Shown piece by piece: positions 12,001 to 21,176 of a DNA stretch of 64,000 bases (position 1 is its first letter; each line of letters begins with the position of its first letter). The notes beneath the pieces are model-generated. The model was given only the letters and a program-made list of their open reading frames with translations, had not been told where the DNA came from and ran no database searches. A program made the translations under genes and the position numbers. Source of the stretch: Cliona cf. orientalis (taxonomy: Eukaryota; Porifera; Demospongiae; Clionaida; Clionaidae); assembly GCA_963930775.1 (NCBI GenBank), contig OZ005694.1:10060899-10124898 (forward strand), given 5' to 3'.

Positions 12001-15000
12001 TTACTTGATACATATCTGCTGATTTTGTGACTCTGAGCACTGAGTTGTTATTACAGTTAGGTAAAAAGAAGGAAGCATTCAAACGGTTGCACTGACGGGT
12101 GGCTGCTTGTGATTCCACTAGAAATACTAGTACTAAAAGTGAAAAAGCTAACAGTAGCCCTCTCATATTGTAGGCCTATACTCTAGTTTCCTGAAGCATT
12201 CTAAGAGCATGCTTGATTTAGTGGCTAGAGTGTGTAAGTGCAGGTGAGCCTATGTCTTATATAGAAGACTATGCTTTTCTGTTCCTCTGGGCAAATTGAA
12301 TGTATATTTTGCTCTGTTGAATAAACATTCATGATAGCTATAGTAACAAGTACATACATAGTGCACATTATGTGTATAGTATTCCATTCAGCCGAGGAAG
12401 TTAAGTCACGACTTCTGAGTCGTCATGCATAAGTTACATATGAGCGAGTGATTGTTGAGTATAATACACATAGCTAGTTAAATGATGTTAGTGCATAACT
12501 GCATAATAATTATTCAGTACACTGACTACTATTCTATTCAACGTGTGTCCATTTGTGTATACTGCATATAAAGAGTGTTATTGTACACTTGCATAAGTAT
12601 CTGAAACTCTGACGTAATCTTCTCTTTCATTACTTTCTGTCTGACTCGGTGTTGGTCGATGCAGCCTCATCACTTCGTAGGAGGGGTTACTGCTGCATTG
12701 CAGTTCTTCACCATCTTCACTAGTACTGGCAGTAGCCATAATATTATGCGTCACACTAATTTCAAGAAAGAGATTTTAAATGTGGTGGCACATCTGATAT
12801 AAGATTTTATGTTTCTTATAATATTATACCTAGTCTGTCGTGACTGATTCGTAGCCATTTTACTCTTCATGTATATATAAGTGCACACCCATCCAGTGGT
12901 CACTACTGCCAGCAGTACCACAGAGAGACCCAGCAGAGCTCCAGTTACGGCCAAAACTGGTTCACCAGTCTTCACTGATTTGATTGGTGGTTGATCTTGC
13001 CGATGGTAGCTGGTTGTACTCATGATGATGTAATTGGCTTAGCCTCGTTGCATTGATGAGGGAGAGCGGAGGAATGAGTAGGAGATACAGACACTAGAAA
13101 TATAAAGTAAACTTTGATTCATTATTTGCTTGGTATACAGGACAATGTCATGTCAGTATTGAAGCTGCAGCCCTCTTGGGGTCTATATATGCATGCCCTC
13201 GGAATAGTAGAGTACACTTATATCTCATTATCTAGTATTCTATGGTATACCTATGCCTACAAGATATAAAATAGTTATCATGGGCACATGGGATACATGG
13301 CATTTATTGCACTGAGCCCTTGGACTGCTTCGTGCCCTCTTGCTTTGGTGCAATAAATCCCATACATCCCTGAGCCTCGTGCCCGTGATAATGCATAATA
13401 TTACGTGTATGGCTGAACAAGCTCCCTATATGGTGGGCTGGCATTTAATGTCGCCTACCTATACTGACCTATATTCTGTCCCATCAAGTGTCCATTGAAC
13501 AAGAGATTTATATTATTATTTAGTATGGTAGAAAATGCTCTTAACTACTGGATGATCCAAATTGTGGGGGTGTACATGTAGTTCATTTTTGCTCTATCTA
13601 TTATGGATAGGGCCAAGTGGTAAACATAAGCATGGTATCAGTATAATAGAGACTGTGTACCAGTGACAGTGGTTGGTTGGACTGTGTGAGTATTAGTGAT
13701 AGTGCTTGTTGGACATGGTAGCTTTTCTTTAATCGTAGTAATGGTGCAGGTTGTGGCACTGTTCCTCGTAGTTGTGGCCAGTGCACAAAATTCATCTAGT
13801 TCTCTATCCACCCATGTTTCACAAATTATGGGATCTCCATCACATCCTGCATAATAATGAGACAGTTTCATATTATATGCATACATGTATGTTATGATCA
13901 TAATTATAGGGGCATGCATTGTGCTTTTTTTTACCATAATTGCGTTCTGGTGGCTGTAGTTGCTGGCAAGCTATACAAATCTCATTGCATGTGATGTTTC
14001 TTTGCCGGTGTCGTTGGCTGTTTATAAGACAGAAGTCGTTGTAACACTGCCATTCAGTTGCCAGTAGAGTTACTTGATACATTTCTGCTGATTTTGTGAT
14101 TTGGAGCACTGAGTTGTTACTACAGCTAGGAAAAGAAGCTCTTGAATTATCACACTGATGGGTGGTTGATTGTGATTCCACTCCAAATACTAGTACTAAA
14201 AGCGAAAAAGCTATCAACTGTAGTCCTTTCATATCGTGGACCTATTATTACACTGTGAGTTCAAAGGTGTTTCTTCGATCTTCACGTGATGTTCACTTTG
14301 GGAGATACAGTGCTGGGAATTAGATAGTCGATACTCGGTAATCTACTCTACACTAGTCTTGCTATAGCACACATTTATGTTTCAGTATATCAAACAAGTA
14401 AAAACAATACTTTGTTTATATAGCAATTCCTTGTTCAACACCTAACAGTATTAGTTTATGATAACAGGTGATGTGTTGCTGTTGTGCCTCAGCTAATCGT
14501 TTTCTCTGCCGATGAGGTGATATTTATTGTCAACAATGCCTTTATCAGGAACGCCCAGTTGACTGTAGCCTTTTGGAGCTCTTGCACTTTTTCTTGCAGT
14601 ACAGTTGGATTTTCCTACAGTTTTAGCAATACAAGATACATCATCTGAAGCATTCATTCTATATAATATCCCAACACGTGATTTCAAATTTATCAACCTT
14701 GGGGGTGACATTTGCATGTTTGCTGGTTCAATTATGCCTTAAAACACCATAATTATTTGCAAGTACTAAACTTTTGCTATTTGTGTGCTAAAATGGTACA
14801 GGATCGACAAATTCTAATGCTCTATAGTGCATATAGTTAATATTAGTAGGTACAAAATTTGTATTTTTGGACCAATCCTCGGAAATACTACAAAAATGGT
14901 CACCCTAAGGCATAGCATCCTATTTAAGCTAAACAATTAAGGCCACACAAACTAAATTCACTGTTAAGCGTCACCGCCCGCATGCTATTTTGAAGATCCA

Positions 15001-18000
15001 GCAAAATTTTCATTATTCATTATTGATCACATGAACACTGCACAAAACCTTCAAATGTTCGACATATATGCACAGCACGTCCAAAGCGTTTGTTTCCCTT
15101 CTATAACGACACACTAACAAGTAGAAAACTTGCCTTAGACTTGCTGTCCTGAACCGAATGCAACGAGCACGCATGACCTTTAGCCTTAGCATTGCCCATT
15201 AACGGTAAACCACGCCCCTTTAGTTAGGGGCGTGGCTCGCAATGATAAAGAAAATGAATAATGAATAATGACCGCTCGCCCGCATGGAAAATGGAAAAAG
15301 TGGTGACGATAAACAGCGAAATATCAATTTAGTTTGTGTGGCCTAAAGGAAGCCTATTATGTTGATCATAATCTCTTCTGTGTAGATCTGTATATAGATA
15401 TTATTTTGACAATAATATTTACTGTTTATTTTACCTCTATCTAGAACATCGTAAGTTTGTCCATTGCCGGCTGCTTTTGGGGAAGCTGTGTTTACTGCAT
15501 CATATGTAGTACCAGCTCCTGAGAAGGCGGCTTGGCTACTGGCTTGCTGATGCGCATGCTGACGTACTGCTACGGGTAACACTGGTACTCTGTTTACACC
15601 TTGGCTGGGTTTGCTGTGGATCCTTATCATACTGGTGCCATCATAAGTTGGGTTCTCGAAATATTTCTCTGTGAAGTCTGTTGTATCATCTGTAGTCACT
15701 TCCATATTAATCCTTTAGAGAAATGCAATAATAATAATACTGTTAATAGCTATACACCTTATACATGGAAATTTTCGCTAGACAAAAGTTTACCAAGCCC
15801 AGCTACTTTGTATTACAGACATAATTTTTCACCAGTACTGTTAAGGTTGCCATGCATATCCTCTATATGCATGTAATAATTAACTGCAGACAAAAAAATT
15901 AGCATGGTAAATTTTCGCCATTAAGAGCTACAGGTGGTGAAAATTTTTCTATTTCCACGTATATTATTAGTACCTATTGCGTTTCTTAGTGATAAGGCAA
16001 GTGCAGACCCACGCAGTAGTGACTACCACCAGTAGCAACAGAGAAAGACCCAGTAGACCTACAATTACCATATTAACAGGCGTAAATTGAATGTGATTGG
16101 CTGCAGCAGATGTGCGTGCGTGACTGGCGGTAGTGGTAGTGGTGATCGATGAAGTCTGTAGTACTATTGTAACAGAAGATGATGGACAAATTGAAACTGT
16201 CTGGGTGAGCGTGGGGGTGGTTTTTACAGTTGGATCACACCAAGAAACAGTGGCAATAGAATTTTTTGTAGTTGTAATACACTGTGAATCAGTAATAGTA
16301 GTTGTGACATTGCTGTGATTGCTGAAGAGTGCATGTGCTATCTCTTTACAAATCTTAGTGATATTTGCATCCTGACAGTGTCTGGTTGAGAGACCTGCAT
16401 GTACATGGGAATCGTAAAGATATCAATATTGCAAGTTTTTCCTGCATGCATTTGAGATTATTGTTTTCTCACAATAATTATAATATGTAGAGTTTAGCTT
16501 TTTACTGACGTCAGGGCATTTGATACACTTAGTACGAGTCCTTGTAGCATCATGATAATTCCTTGATTTACTAGTTGCTCTGTCAGCTACTACTATCAAG
16601 TATAATAGGAGGGCTATAACTTTGGTTGCCATTCTTCTTACTAATCTTTAGAACTATAATAGCTGTCTCTTCCAAAATTGATCGAAGGGGTTTTCAGATC
16701 ACCTGACTGGCCATGTATAGCTGTACTTTTATATACTCATTGTCTGGTAAAGGGTCATTTTTATTACGCATCTTGAGGGATTTCCTGTTTGCTCTTGGGA
16801 GTACATGTGTGCATGCTAATAATATTGTGTTGCAGTAGTCTTCTCATAACTTACTGTGTACTAGCTAACAGGGCTTCATTTAGGAGGCGGGGGGGGGGGG
16901 GGGGGGGGGCACTCGCCCCCCTTGCCCCCCCCCCCCCTGTAAAGGTAATATCACACACATAAAGCCAAGAAATCGCCTTAACATGAACGATAAGAGCATT
17001 CAAAGTTTAGTGCCTGAGAGTGCACCAGAAATAATCTCAGGGAGTCCAAAATGCAAGAATTTCCTGGGGGAGCATGCCCCCAGACTCCCCTAGAGGTCGT
17101 ATGCTTATATACATGGAAGATAGTCTTGCCCCCCTTGATCTTGTACTAGCTTGCTGTGCCCCCCTCACATAATACAATTAGTTCAATGCAATGATTATCA
17201 GTGATCACATACAATAATGATCTGTTGTTATGTAAATTTTTTTGTACAGTGTCGTACTACAATTCATGCATTGTCCAAGAAATCATTATTGATCTCATAG
17301 TAGTTCCTTTCTCTGTCAGATTCGCTTTTACTTCCCCCTGGGCCTGGGCCTGGGCCTGAGCCAGTGGCTTTTTGACTACTCCCTGAATCGTCCTGACTCG
17401 CTGCTTCAGTCACACTGCACCCTGCCAACACTGTTTCTAAACATACAGATTTTATCAATAATAGTAATTCATTGCTATATAGGGCAATAGTATCGTATTC
17501 TGTGCTTGATAACATATGTTGATGTAAATATTTAAATAGGATAAGTTTCAGTATACTGCACTCTACCTGCAATAACAATAATATTATGCAGTGCTAGCTG
17601 TATGGCTGGGGCCATGCATGCATTCAACTTGTCACTTTTTCTGAAACAAACTGACTGAAACAAATAGCTTTCCCAAAGTTAAAGTTTCTTTTATTGCTTA
17701 CTAAACATGCTCCATAGTGTTAAAAATCAATTGGTTTGGACCCATGCACAAGAGTGTCATCAAGAGTATATTATTGGTATCATACATAACAATTATTGTA
17801 TATAGAGCCCTGTATATATAACTGTGGAGTTGTACCGTTTGCATCTTGCTTATCCAGTGCTTCATACATGTGACCATTACCAGCTGCTTCCTGTATCGTC
17901 GTTGTCATCGTTGTCATGGTTTGCCTGGAGGAGGAGGGCTGACCGACAGTGTCATACATCACAGAAGCAGCTACAGCTGCACGAGTAGAAGTCATATTAT

Positions 18001-21000
18001 TTATCGTGCTGGACGTCCCCTCGTAGGTTGGGTTCTTGAAGAATCTTTCCACTTCATCGTAATCTTTATTCTCTCCTGCGGGTACAGCACCCACCCTATA
18101 ATATATGCCAAATATAGTATCTAATTACGTGAAGTGTGGTTGATTTTTTTAAATGGGAGCTCACTCAATATTCACCCTCCTTATATAATTTCAATGTATC
18201 TGGTAAAAAATTAACGTTTATGAAGGCTGCTTTGTTAAAATTTTACCCTTTGTATGCTGAGCTCAGCGATATTTCTCGTTTCTTCATGACGAGGCAAGTG
18301 CAGACCCAGCCGGTGGACACCACTGCCAGTAGCAGCACAGAGAGACCCAGCAGAGCCGCTAGAACCAATGTCGGAACGCTGCCAGTTTCTACGGTCAGCG
18401 GCAATTGATCGGATTCTCCAGAATCTGGTATTGGTATGGTGACTTGGAAGCTATTTCCACCCCCGGCCGCAGGATTTGTGCACGAAGGAGTGACTGTGGT
18501 AGTCAGTGTGGCCTGAGTACATTGGCTAGGGGTGATGGTGGGGTGTAGCGTGGGAGGAGGAGTAACAGCTGCCAGCGCTGCGAGGTCCGCACAGTAGCTG
18601 TTCAAGAAGGCGTCTACTTCATCCTCACATTCTCTGTCAATCGTAGCAGTACAGCCTAGTATTAATGTCATACAAATATGCATGCATGATCTTAGATATT
18701 AAGTATCATGGTATGTACACATGATGATTGTCATTGTTGGGAAAATGCATCCCTCCAATATTTATAACTTATGTCTTGACCATGTTTGTGCAGTATCATT
18801 AATTATCTCACGAGTTGGTCCTAGTAGTGCTTGACAGGCATCGCAGATTTCCCTGCATCTGATCCAGTTCAGCCTCATGATGTCGGCCGTTGAGCACGGC
18901 TCACTCGTACTGGGACACAGCCTCAGTCGATAGTCGTTCATAGTCTTTGATACTTGGATCCTTGGGTTGTCAATGCTGCAATTACCAAGTGTAGCAAGGT
19001 TGCGACAGCGGTAGCTACTAGACCTCTCCATCTCTGGTACCACTTCATCTATCGATAGCAATAGCACTACAGTAACTATGATAGTACGAAACTCCATGGC
19101 TGTGACTACTATAATGATATTATGATGTAGAATATCCCAGTCCACTTTTCGAGTATTACCAATACTTTTCACTCTATATACTATTCCTGTGATCAATAAC
19201 TACTGACTACCTGTCTGGGAGCTATATATATACAGACTCAAGATATTATAGTATTGGTTCCCATACATAGAAAGTTTTCTGACTCTACTACACTAAGTCA
19301 ATCCCCTTCTGAATCTGATTGTAATAGACAATGTGTGGTGGTTACCTTGCTGTTTATACCATCAGCTTCATAATTATTTATGCGACATACCCCACATTAA
19401 TTTATAGTGTGTGTCCTGTGTCCCACCTGTAGCCCTTATGAGGGGAAAGACATGTCTGGCTTTATTTGCCGCTAGACATCCTTTTTAGTGTGCTTCACTA
19501 TACATTGTGTACATGATGCATGATCCTAGGAGAACCCACAACTGAAACCATACTATTACGGTGTGTGGGGACCATATATTAGTGAATCAATGCTATTCTA
19601 TACATGATACATGTATATAGTTAGTATGTTTTGTATGGACTGTATAAAATAATGTGTTATGGGAGCAATAGGTGTGGTCCACCCAAATAATATTATGGAC
19701 TCCACTGTAGACTGGTTGTGGCTCATGCAGTGTTTACGTACATTGGATATAAATTCATTATGTGCCCACGGTAATTTTAATTGAGGAAAACGGTACAATG
19801 GATTCGAGACTTAATTTGAATATGACATGCTATGACATCACTATAATAATACTATCCACACATGTACACATGATAGAATCACAGTAAAGTATTGGAACTG
19901 CTGAATCAGCAACTCAGCCACGTTGCGTCGTCCCCCTCCCCTCCGCACTCGGACAGAGAGAGGCTCCAGACCCTTGCCATAAGCATTGCCGAGCGGTACA
20001 AGAACCAGCCTAAGGGACACAGTGCCGGGCGGCAGCTGAGTCAGACGTTCTTCCTTCTCTTGGACATCATGCAGTTCTTTGACCACTATCACAGCAAGAG
20101 GATCGATGTTGCACTAGATGTGAGTCACCTCTCATCTTTGTTGATATTATGGAAATTCAGTAATATAGGTCCACCTTCCAAATCTAAGGGGAGAGGACTA
20201 TTGTGCGGTGGTCTATCTTCAAATAACCAATTCCAACCAAACCTAAGGGGGGGACCATGGGAGTTGGTGAATAACTATTACATCCCTAAGGGGGGACCAT
20301 TGTGTGGTGGTCATCTTCAAATTTTGTATGCAACCAATCCCAGTCATGCAAACCTAAGGGGGGACCATTGTGTTGTCTATAGCTATCTACCCCTTTGCCT
20401 GTTGAGAGGTATATATCCTGGAGAACAGACAATATTAGTATTAGATAGCTATACACAGAGTATGTATTTTTTCTTTATCTGCAGGTGATGAAACAGCTTC
20501 GGCTTCTTCCGCTCCAAGCTGGTGAAACAGTTGATCAGAAAGTGGCCGCCTTCCGGAGTTACAGCGACGAGGTTCGACGCTGTCTTCCCGATGTACTCTT
20601 GGCAACAATGAACATCCTGTTCACACAGTACAAGCAAGTTAGGTCAGTGTAAAATAATTATATGACTACCAGTAGTATCAAATAATGCTAGCTATACCCA
20701 TACAAAGATCATAACGTTGTGACCCAAGGTGCATAGTCATTAGGGGTTGTGGCGATCTTGAGATTTTTGTATAGGTGTAATGTTTAGCATACTCAGTGCA
20801 TAATCTGTATTATTATTTTGTTGTTCTTTTTTTTTTTAGTGCTAGCAGTCCAAGAGTAGCTTTTGCTGGGCCAGGACAAGATGGAGGACAGGAAGTAGTA
20901 AGTTTTGCTTTCGTCTTCATGCTGAATGAACGTTTAGAATTTCTCTTTCTTCTCTCTCCCCACCTTCTCTCGTTCTCTCTCCCTCCCTCGCTCCCTCCCT

Positions 21001-21176
21001 CTCTCTCTCTCTCTCTCTCTTTCTTTCTCTCCCTCTCTCTCTCTTCTCTCTCTCAGCATAAATCAGAGCTTCGTCGTACTGCCAAGACCCTCATCAAGTT
21101 TGCTGGCATGCTACCCTATCAGATGCCAGGGGACACAAACGCTAGACTAGTTCAAATGGAGGTACTTATGAGTTAA
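1738..21176 (+). CDS. NUP93: Nuclear pore protein Nup93, complete, 16 exons
   Basis: Exons: 1738-1922, 2057-2237, 3358-3483, 3741-3905, 4115-4251, 4366-4575, 6775-6997, 7329-7449, 7846-7922, 8387-8501, 8643-8761, 9055-9288, 19877-20119, 20485-20642, 20840-20897, 21057-21176. All junctions keep frame and give 823 aa, close to the ~819 aa of vertebrate Nup93. Family-typical segments include [58 protein letters not shown] and the C-terminal [14 protein letters not shown]. Nup93 is the scaffold of the inner-ring Nup93-Nup205-Nup155-Nup53 complex of the nuclear pore: an N-terminal coiled coil followed by an alpha-solenoid. Intron 12 (9289-19876) is far longer than the others and holds four complete genes on the other strand. 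Exon 13 uses the acceptor GATAG at 19872-19876, which gives the family-like reading NHSKVLELL. Confidence 0.97.
2376..2739. mobile_element. 364-bp non-autonomous DNA element with pogo/Tigger-like ends
   Basis: The ends are near-perfect terminal inverted repeats: CAGTGCAACCTCGATTATCC on the left, with its reverse complement ending in GGTTGCACTG on the right. Both sides are flanked by TA (2374-2375 and 2740-2741), the target duplication expected for Tc1/mariner-superfamily elements. Ends of the type CAGT...ACCTCG.TTATCCG are known from pogo/Tigger elements. There is no open reading frame, so it is a MITE. It lies in NUP93 intron 2. Confidence 0.85.
2856..3292. mobile_element. 437-bp MITE, TA-CCGTATTTT family
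   Basis: CCGTATTTTTTCGCTATTA at the left end is matched in reverse complement by TAATAACGAGAAAATACGG at the right, and both sides have TA. Sub-terminal copies of the motif TGCGCTTATA..AGCG occur several times in both orientations near each end, as transposase-binding repeats often do. It is non-coding and sits in NUP93 intron 2, right after the pogo-like element. Confidence 0.8.
5235..5831. mobile_element. 597-bp MITE, TA-CCGTATA family with GGCGCC repeats
   Basis: The left end CCGTATATGTTCTAATATAGG pairs with the right end CCTATATTAGAAAGTATACGG, and TA flanks both sides. Each end carries a module of alternating TAGGCGCC and CTAATTTAGGCGCCC motifs with a TTTTTCGGTTCTAAT core (5253-5350 and 5705-5815), a direct plus inverted sub-terminal repeat. 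It is non-coding and lies in NUP93 intron 6. Confidence 0.8.
5832..6352. other. NUP93 intron 6, unannotated stretch
   Basis: This stretch contains short repeats of the type TAGGCGAGCTA (near 5890 and 6005) and GCTAGCGCTTGC, then AT-rich sequence. No convincing coding potential or RNA gene was seen. Intron 6 upstream of the MITE (4576-5230) is likewise plain AT-rich DNA apart from the shared repeat at 4808-4855. Confidence 0.4.
6353..6731. repeat. Long, almost perfect inverted repeat (~106-bp arms)
   Basis: The arms at about 6353-6458 and 6625-6731 are reverse complements with almost no mismatch, including the segment AGGGATGGCAGGATCAAAAA and its complement. They are separated by ~165 bp. The RNA of this part of NUP93 intron 6 could form a long hairpin ending ~45 nt before exon 7. 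The near identity of the arms suggests a young foldback element or gene conversion. I did not find a clear target-site duplication. Confidence 0.8.
7024..7185. mobile_element. 162-bp MITE, TA-CCGTGTTTATGC family
   Basis: CCGTGTTTATGCTAATAAAATG at the left (read in parts) matches CATTCTATTAGCATAAACACGG at the right in reverse complement. The left flank is TA and the right flank TT. The internal motif GACGACCTTTACCAGAAAA recurs near 54490, pointing to a family. It lies in NUP93 intron 7. Confidence 0.7.
7567..7742. mobile_element. Foldback MITE carrying a copy of NUP93 exon 8
   Basis: The terminal arms are inverted repeats: TAGCCTCGTCCCCAGGCCAC at 7567-7586, and its reverse complement ending at 7742. 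The two sides share TA. The centre, 7615-7699, is an 85-bp copy of 7338-7422 inside NUP93 exon 8, with only four substitutions. One of them turns GAG into TAG, so the copy is not a usable exon in the ancestral frame. It lies in NUP93 intron 8, ~200 bp downstream of the exon it resembles. Confidence 0.85.
8020..8193. mobile_element. Degenerate MITE, TA-CCGTAAATCAC family
   Basis: The left end CCGTAAATCACAAATATATT corresponds to the right end AATATTCGTGATTTTATAG in reverse complement with a few mismatches, inside TA/TA flanks. It is non-coding and lies in NUP93 intron 9. Confidence 0.55.
8211..8303. repeat. Dispersed repeat (GCCTGAGCAGGCAATGGGAT family), copy 1
   Basis: The block GGTTTGCCTGAGCAGGCAAT followed by GGGATGGTTG...CCCCTTAGG occurs here and again at 51421-51514. 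A shorter relative is at ~8561-8604. The copies are separated by 43 kb, so it is an interspersed repeat and not a local duplication. The family is not identified. Confidence 0.65.
8862..9048 (+). repeat. (CT)n microsatellite at the NUP93 exon 12 acceptor
   Basis: This is ~190 bp of CT dinucleotides interrupted by CCCT and TTTC. It ends six bases before the exon 12 acceptor (AG at 9053-9054) and acts as a very long polypyrimidine tract. Confidence 0.9.
9314..9955. repeat. Diverged direct duplication in NUP93 intron 12
   Basis: Two ~160-bp copies, about 9314-9483 and 9797-9953, share GAGAGATGGAA, AGGAGCTGGG, GTGGTTTAACTACCAGTACT and TATAATGTTTTGGGGAT. The sequence between them is AT-rich and ends in a C-run at 9773-9785. 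No gene was found here. The region separates NUP93 exon 12 from the first receptor-like gene. Confidence 0.7.
10092..12166 (-). CDS. Receptor 1 of the tyrosine-motif receptor array, 5 exons
   Basis: Exons on the minus strand: 11875-12166, 11523-11708, 10779-11061, 10422-10687, 10092-10153. All junctions are in frame and give 362 aa. Exon 1 encodes a signal peptide ([14 protein letters not shown]) and a Cys-containing domain with [19 protein letters not shown] and [11 protein letters not shown]. Exon 2 adds a second small Cys module ending in a Thr-rich stalk. Exon 3 holds the transmembrane helix ([20 protein letters not shown]) followed by AGWVCTC. Exon 4 is an acidic tail with [15 protein letters not shown] and EMYDVLN. 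Exon 5 ends with NYSQLQ. The short last exon is inferred from a good acceptor, phase and the shared YSQL motif. No named family was recognised. A role as a surface receptor signalling through phosphotyrosine is inferred. Confidence 0.82.
11105..11470. repeat. Tandem duplication in receptor 1 intron 2
   Basis: Two ~170-190 bp units (about 11108-11290 and 11307-11470) share CTACCTATACCTA, TGTCCCATCAAATCT, ATGGTCTAAGATAGAAAATG and GGACAGTTTACAAATTGTGT. A more diverged single relative lies in the matching intron of receptor 2 (13440-13600). The intron was therefore present before the two genes split, and it duplicated in receptor 1 afterwards. Confidence 0.8.
12578..14232 (-). CDS. Receptor 2 of the array, 4 exons, divergent tail
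   Basis: Exons: 13935-14232, 13661-13846, 12830-13037, 12578-12755, giving 289 aa. The ectodomain is the closest relative of receptor 1 ([48 protein letters not shown]). The helix [22 protein letters not shown] is followed by a basic stretch. The tail differs from the other members: NPSYEVM, EDYVRV and DTYASVQ, then a stop, with no YDxV/YDVL pair and no YSQL exon found. The exon 3 start needs care. The position homologous to receptor 1 (after CTAG at ~13069) is out of frame by one base and meets TGA; the acceptor GCTAAG|CC at 13038 restores the frame. Either that site is used or the locus carries a frameshift. Confidence 0.72.
13275..13391. repeat. Foldback element in receptor 2 intron 2
   Basis: TTATCATGGGCAC...GCATTTATTGCAC at the left is the imperfect reverse complement of GTGCAATAAAT...CGTGCCCGTGATAA at the right. 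The whole is a ~117-bp hairpin, probably a degenerate MITE. Confidence 0.6.
14493..16632 (-). CDS. Receptor 3 of the array, 4 exons, shortened ectodomain
   Basis: Exons: 16473-16632, 15974-16394, 15435-15712, 14493-14614, giving 326 aa with all phases matching the other members (1, 2, 1). Exon 1 has a signal peptide ([12 protein letters not shown]) but only a short Cys segment ([13 protein letters not shown]). The long first Cys domain of the paralogs is missing. Exon 2 fuses the second module, a long Thr/Ser stalk and the helix ([20 protein letters not shown] followed by VCTC). The tail carries [15 protein letters not shown] and QTYDVLD, and exon 4 gives GYSQLG and NKYHLIG. Donor TATT|GTGAGA for exon 1 was chosen because it gives phase 1 into exon 2. 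The open frame would otherwise run on to an unrelated stop. Confidence 0.77.
14940..15344. mobile_element. 405-bp MITE in receptor 3 intron 3
   Basis: AGGCCACACAAACTAAATT at the left and AATTTAGTTTGTGTGGCCT at the right are perfect inverted repeats. Inside, TTCATTATTCATTATT (15008) is matched by AATGAATAATGAATAATG (15253), and GCCCGCATG recurs inverted near 14978/15277. It is non-coding. The target duplication is unclear (A/T-rich flanks). Confidence 0.75.
16633..17263. other. Spacer between receptors 3 and 4 with G/C homopolymers
   Basis: The spacer holds receptor 3's promoter region and a ~20-base G run (16889-16909) followed by CACTCGCCCCCCTTGCCCCCC. A related fragment (CTTGCCCCCCTTG, GTGCCCCCCTCAC) lies at 17125-17166. 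No gene was seen. Confidence 0.5.
17264..19097 (-). CDS. Receptor 4 of the array, 4 exons
   Basis: Exons: 18812-19097, 18247-18655, 17836-18095, 17264-17436, giving 375 aa with every phase consistent. I chose the start at 19095-19097 because it begins the signal peptide [14 protein letters not shown]; upstream in-frame ATGs add a non-hydrophobic leader. The ectodomain has [31 protein letters not shown] and [12 protein letters not shown]. Exon 2 adds [14 protein letters not shown], a long Thr/Pro stalk and the helix [20 protein letters not shown] followed by [12 protein letters not shown]. The tail has [16 protein letters not shown] and HMYEALD, with Thr-rich spacers. The last exon has a Gly-Pro dipeptide run (GPGPGPGG) and ends near RNYYEINND. 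It lies wholly inside NUP93 intron 12, antisense. Confidence 0.82.
20185..20385 (+). repeat. Minisatellite-like direct repeats in NUP93 intron 13
   Basis: Four imperfect copies of CCTAAGGGGGGACCATTGTG, with variants such as ACCATGGGAG, occur at irregular spacing near 20186, 20240, 20284 and 20351. Two are followed by GTGGT..ATCTTCAAA. They are non-coding. Confidence 0.7.

Noticed and set aside
13873-13934. Extension of receptor 2 exon 1 past the donor ([12 protein letters not shown]...)
   Set aside because: It reads into the intron; the donor ATG|GTAAAA in phase 1 matches all paralogs.
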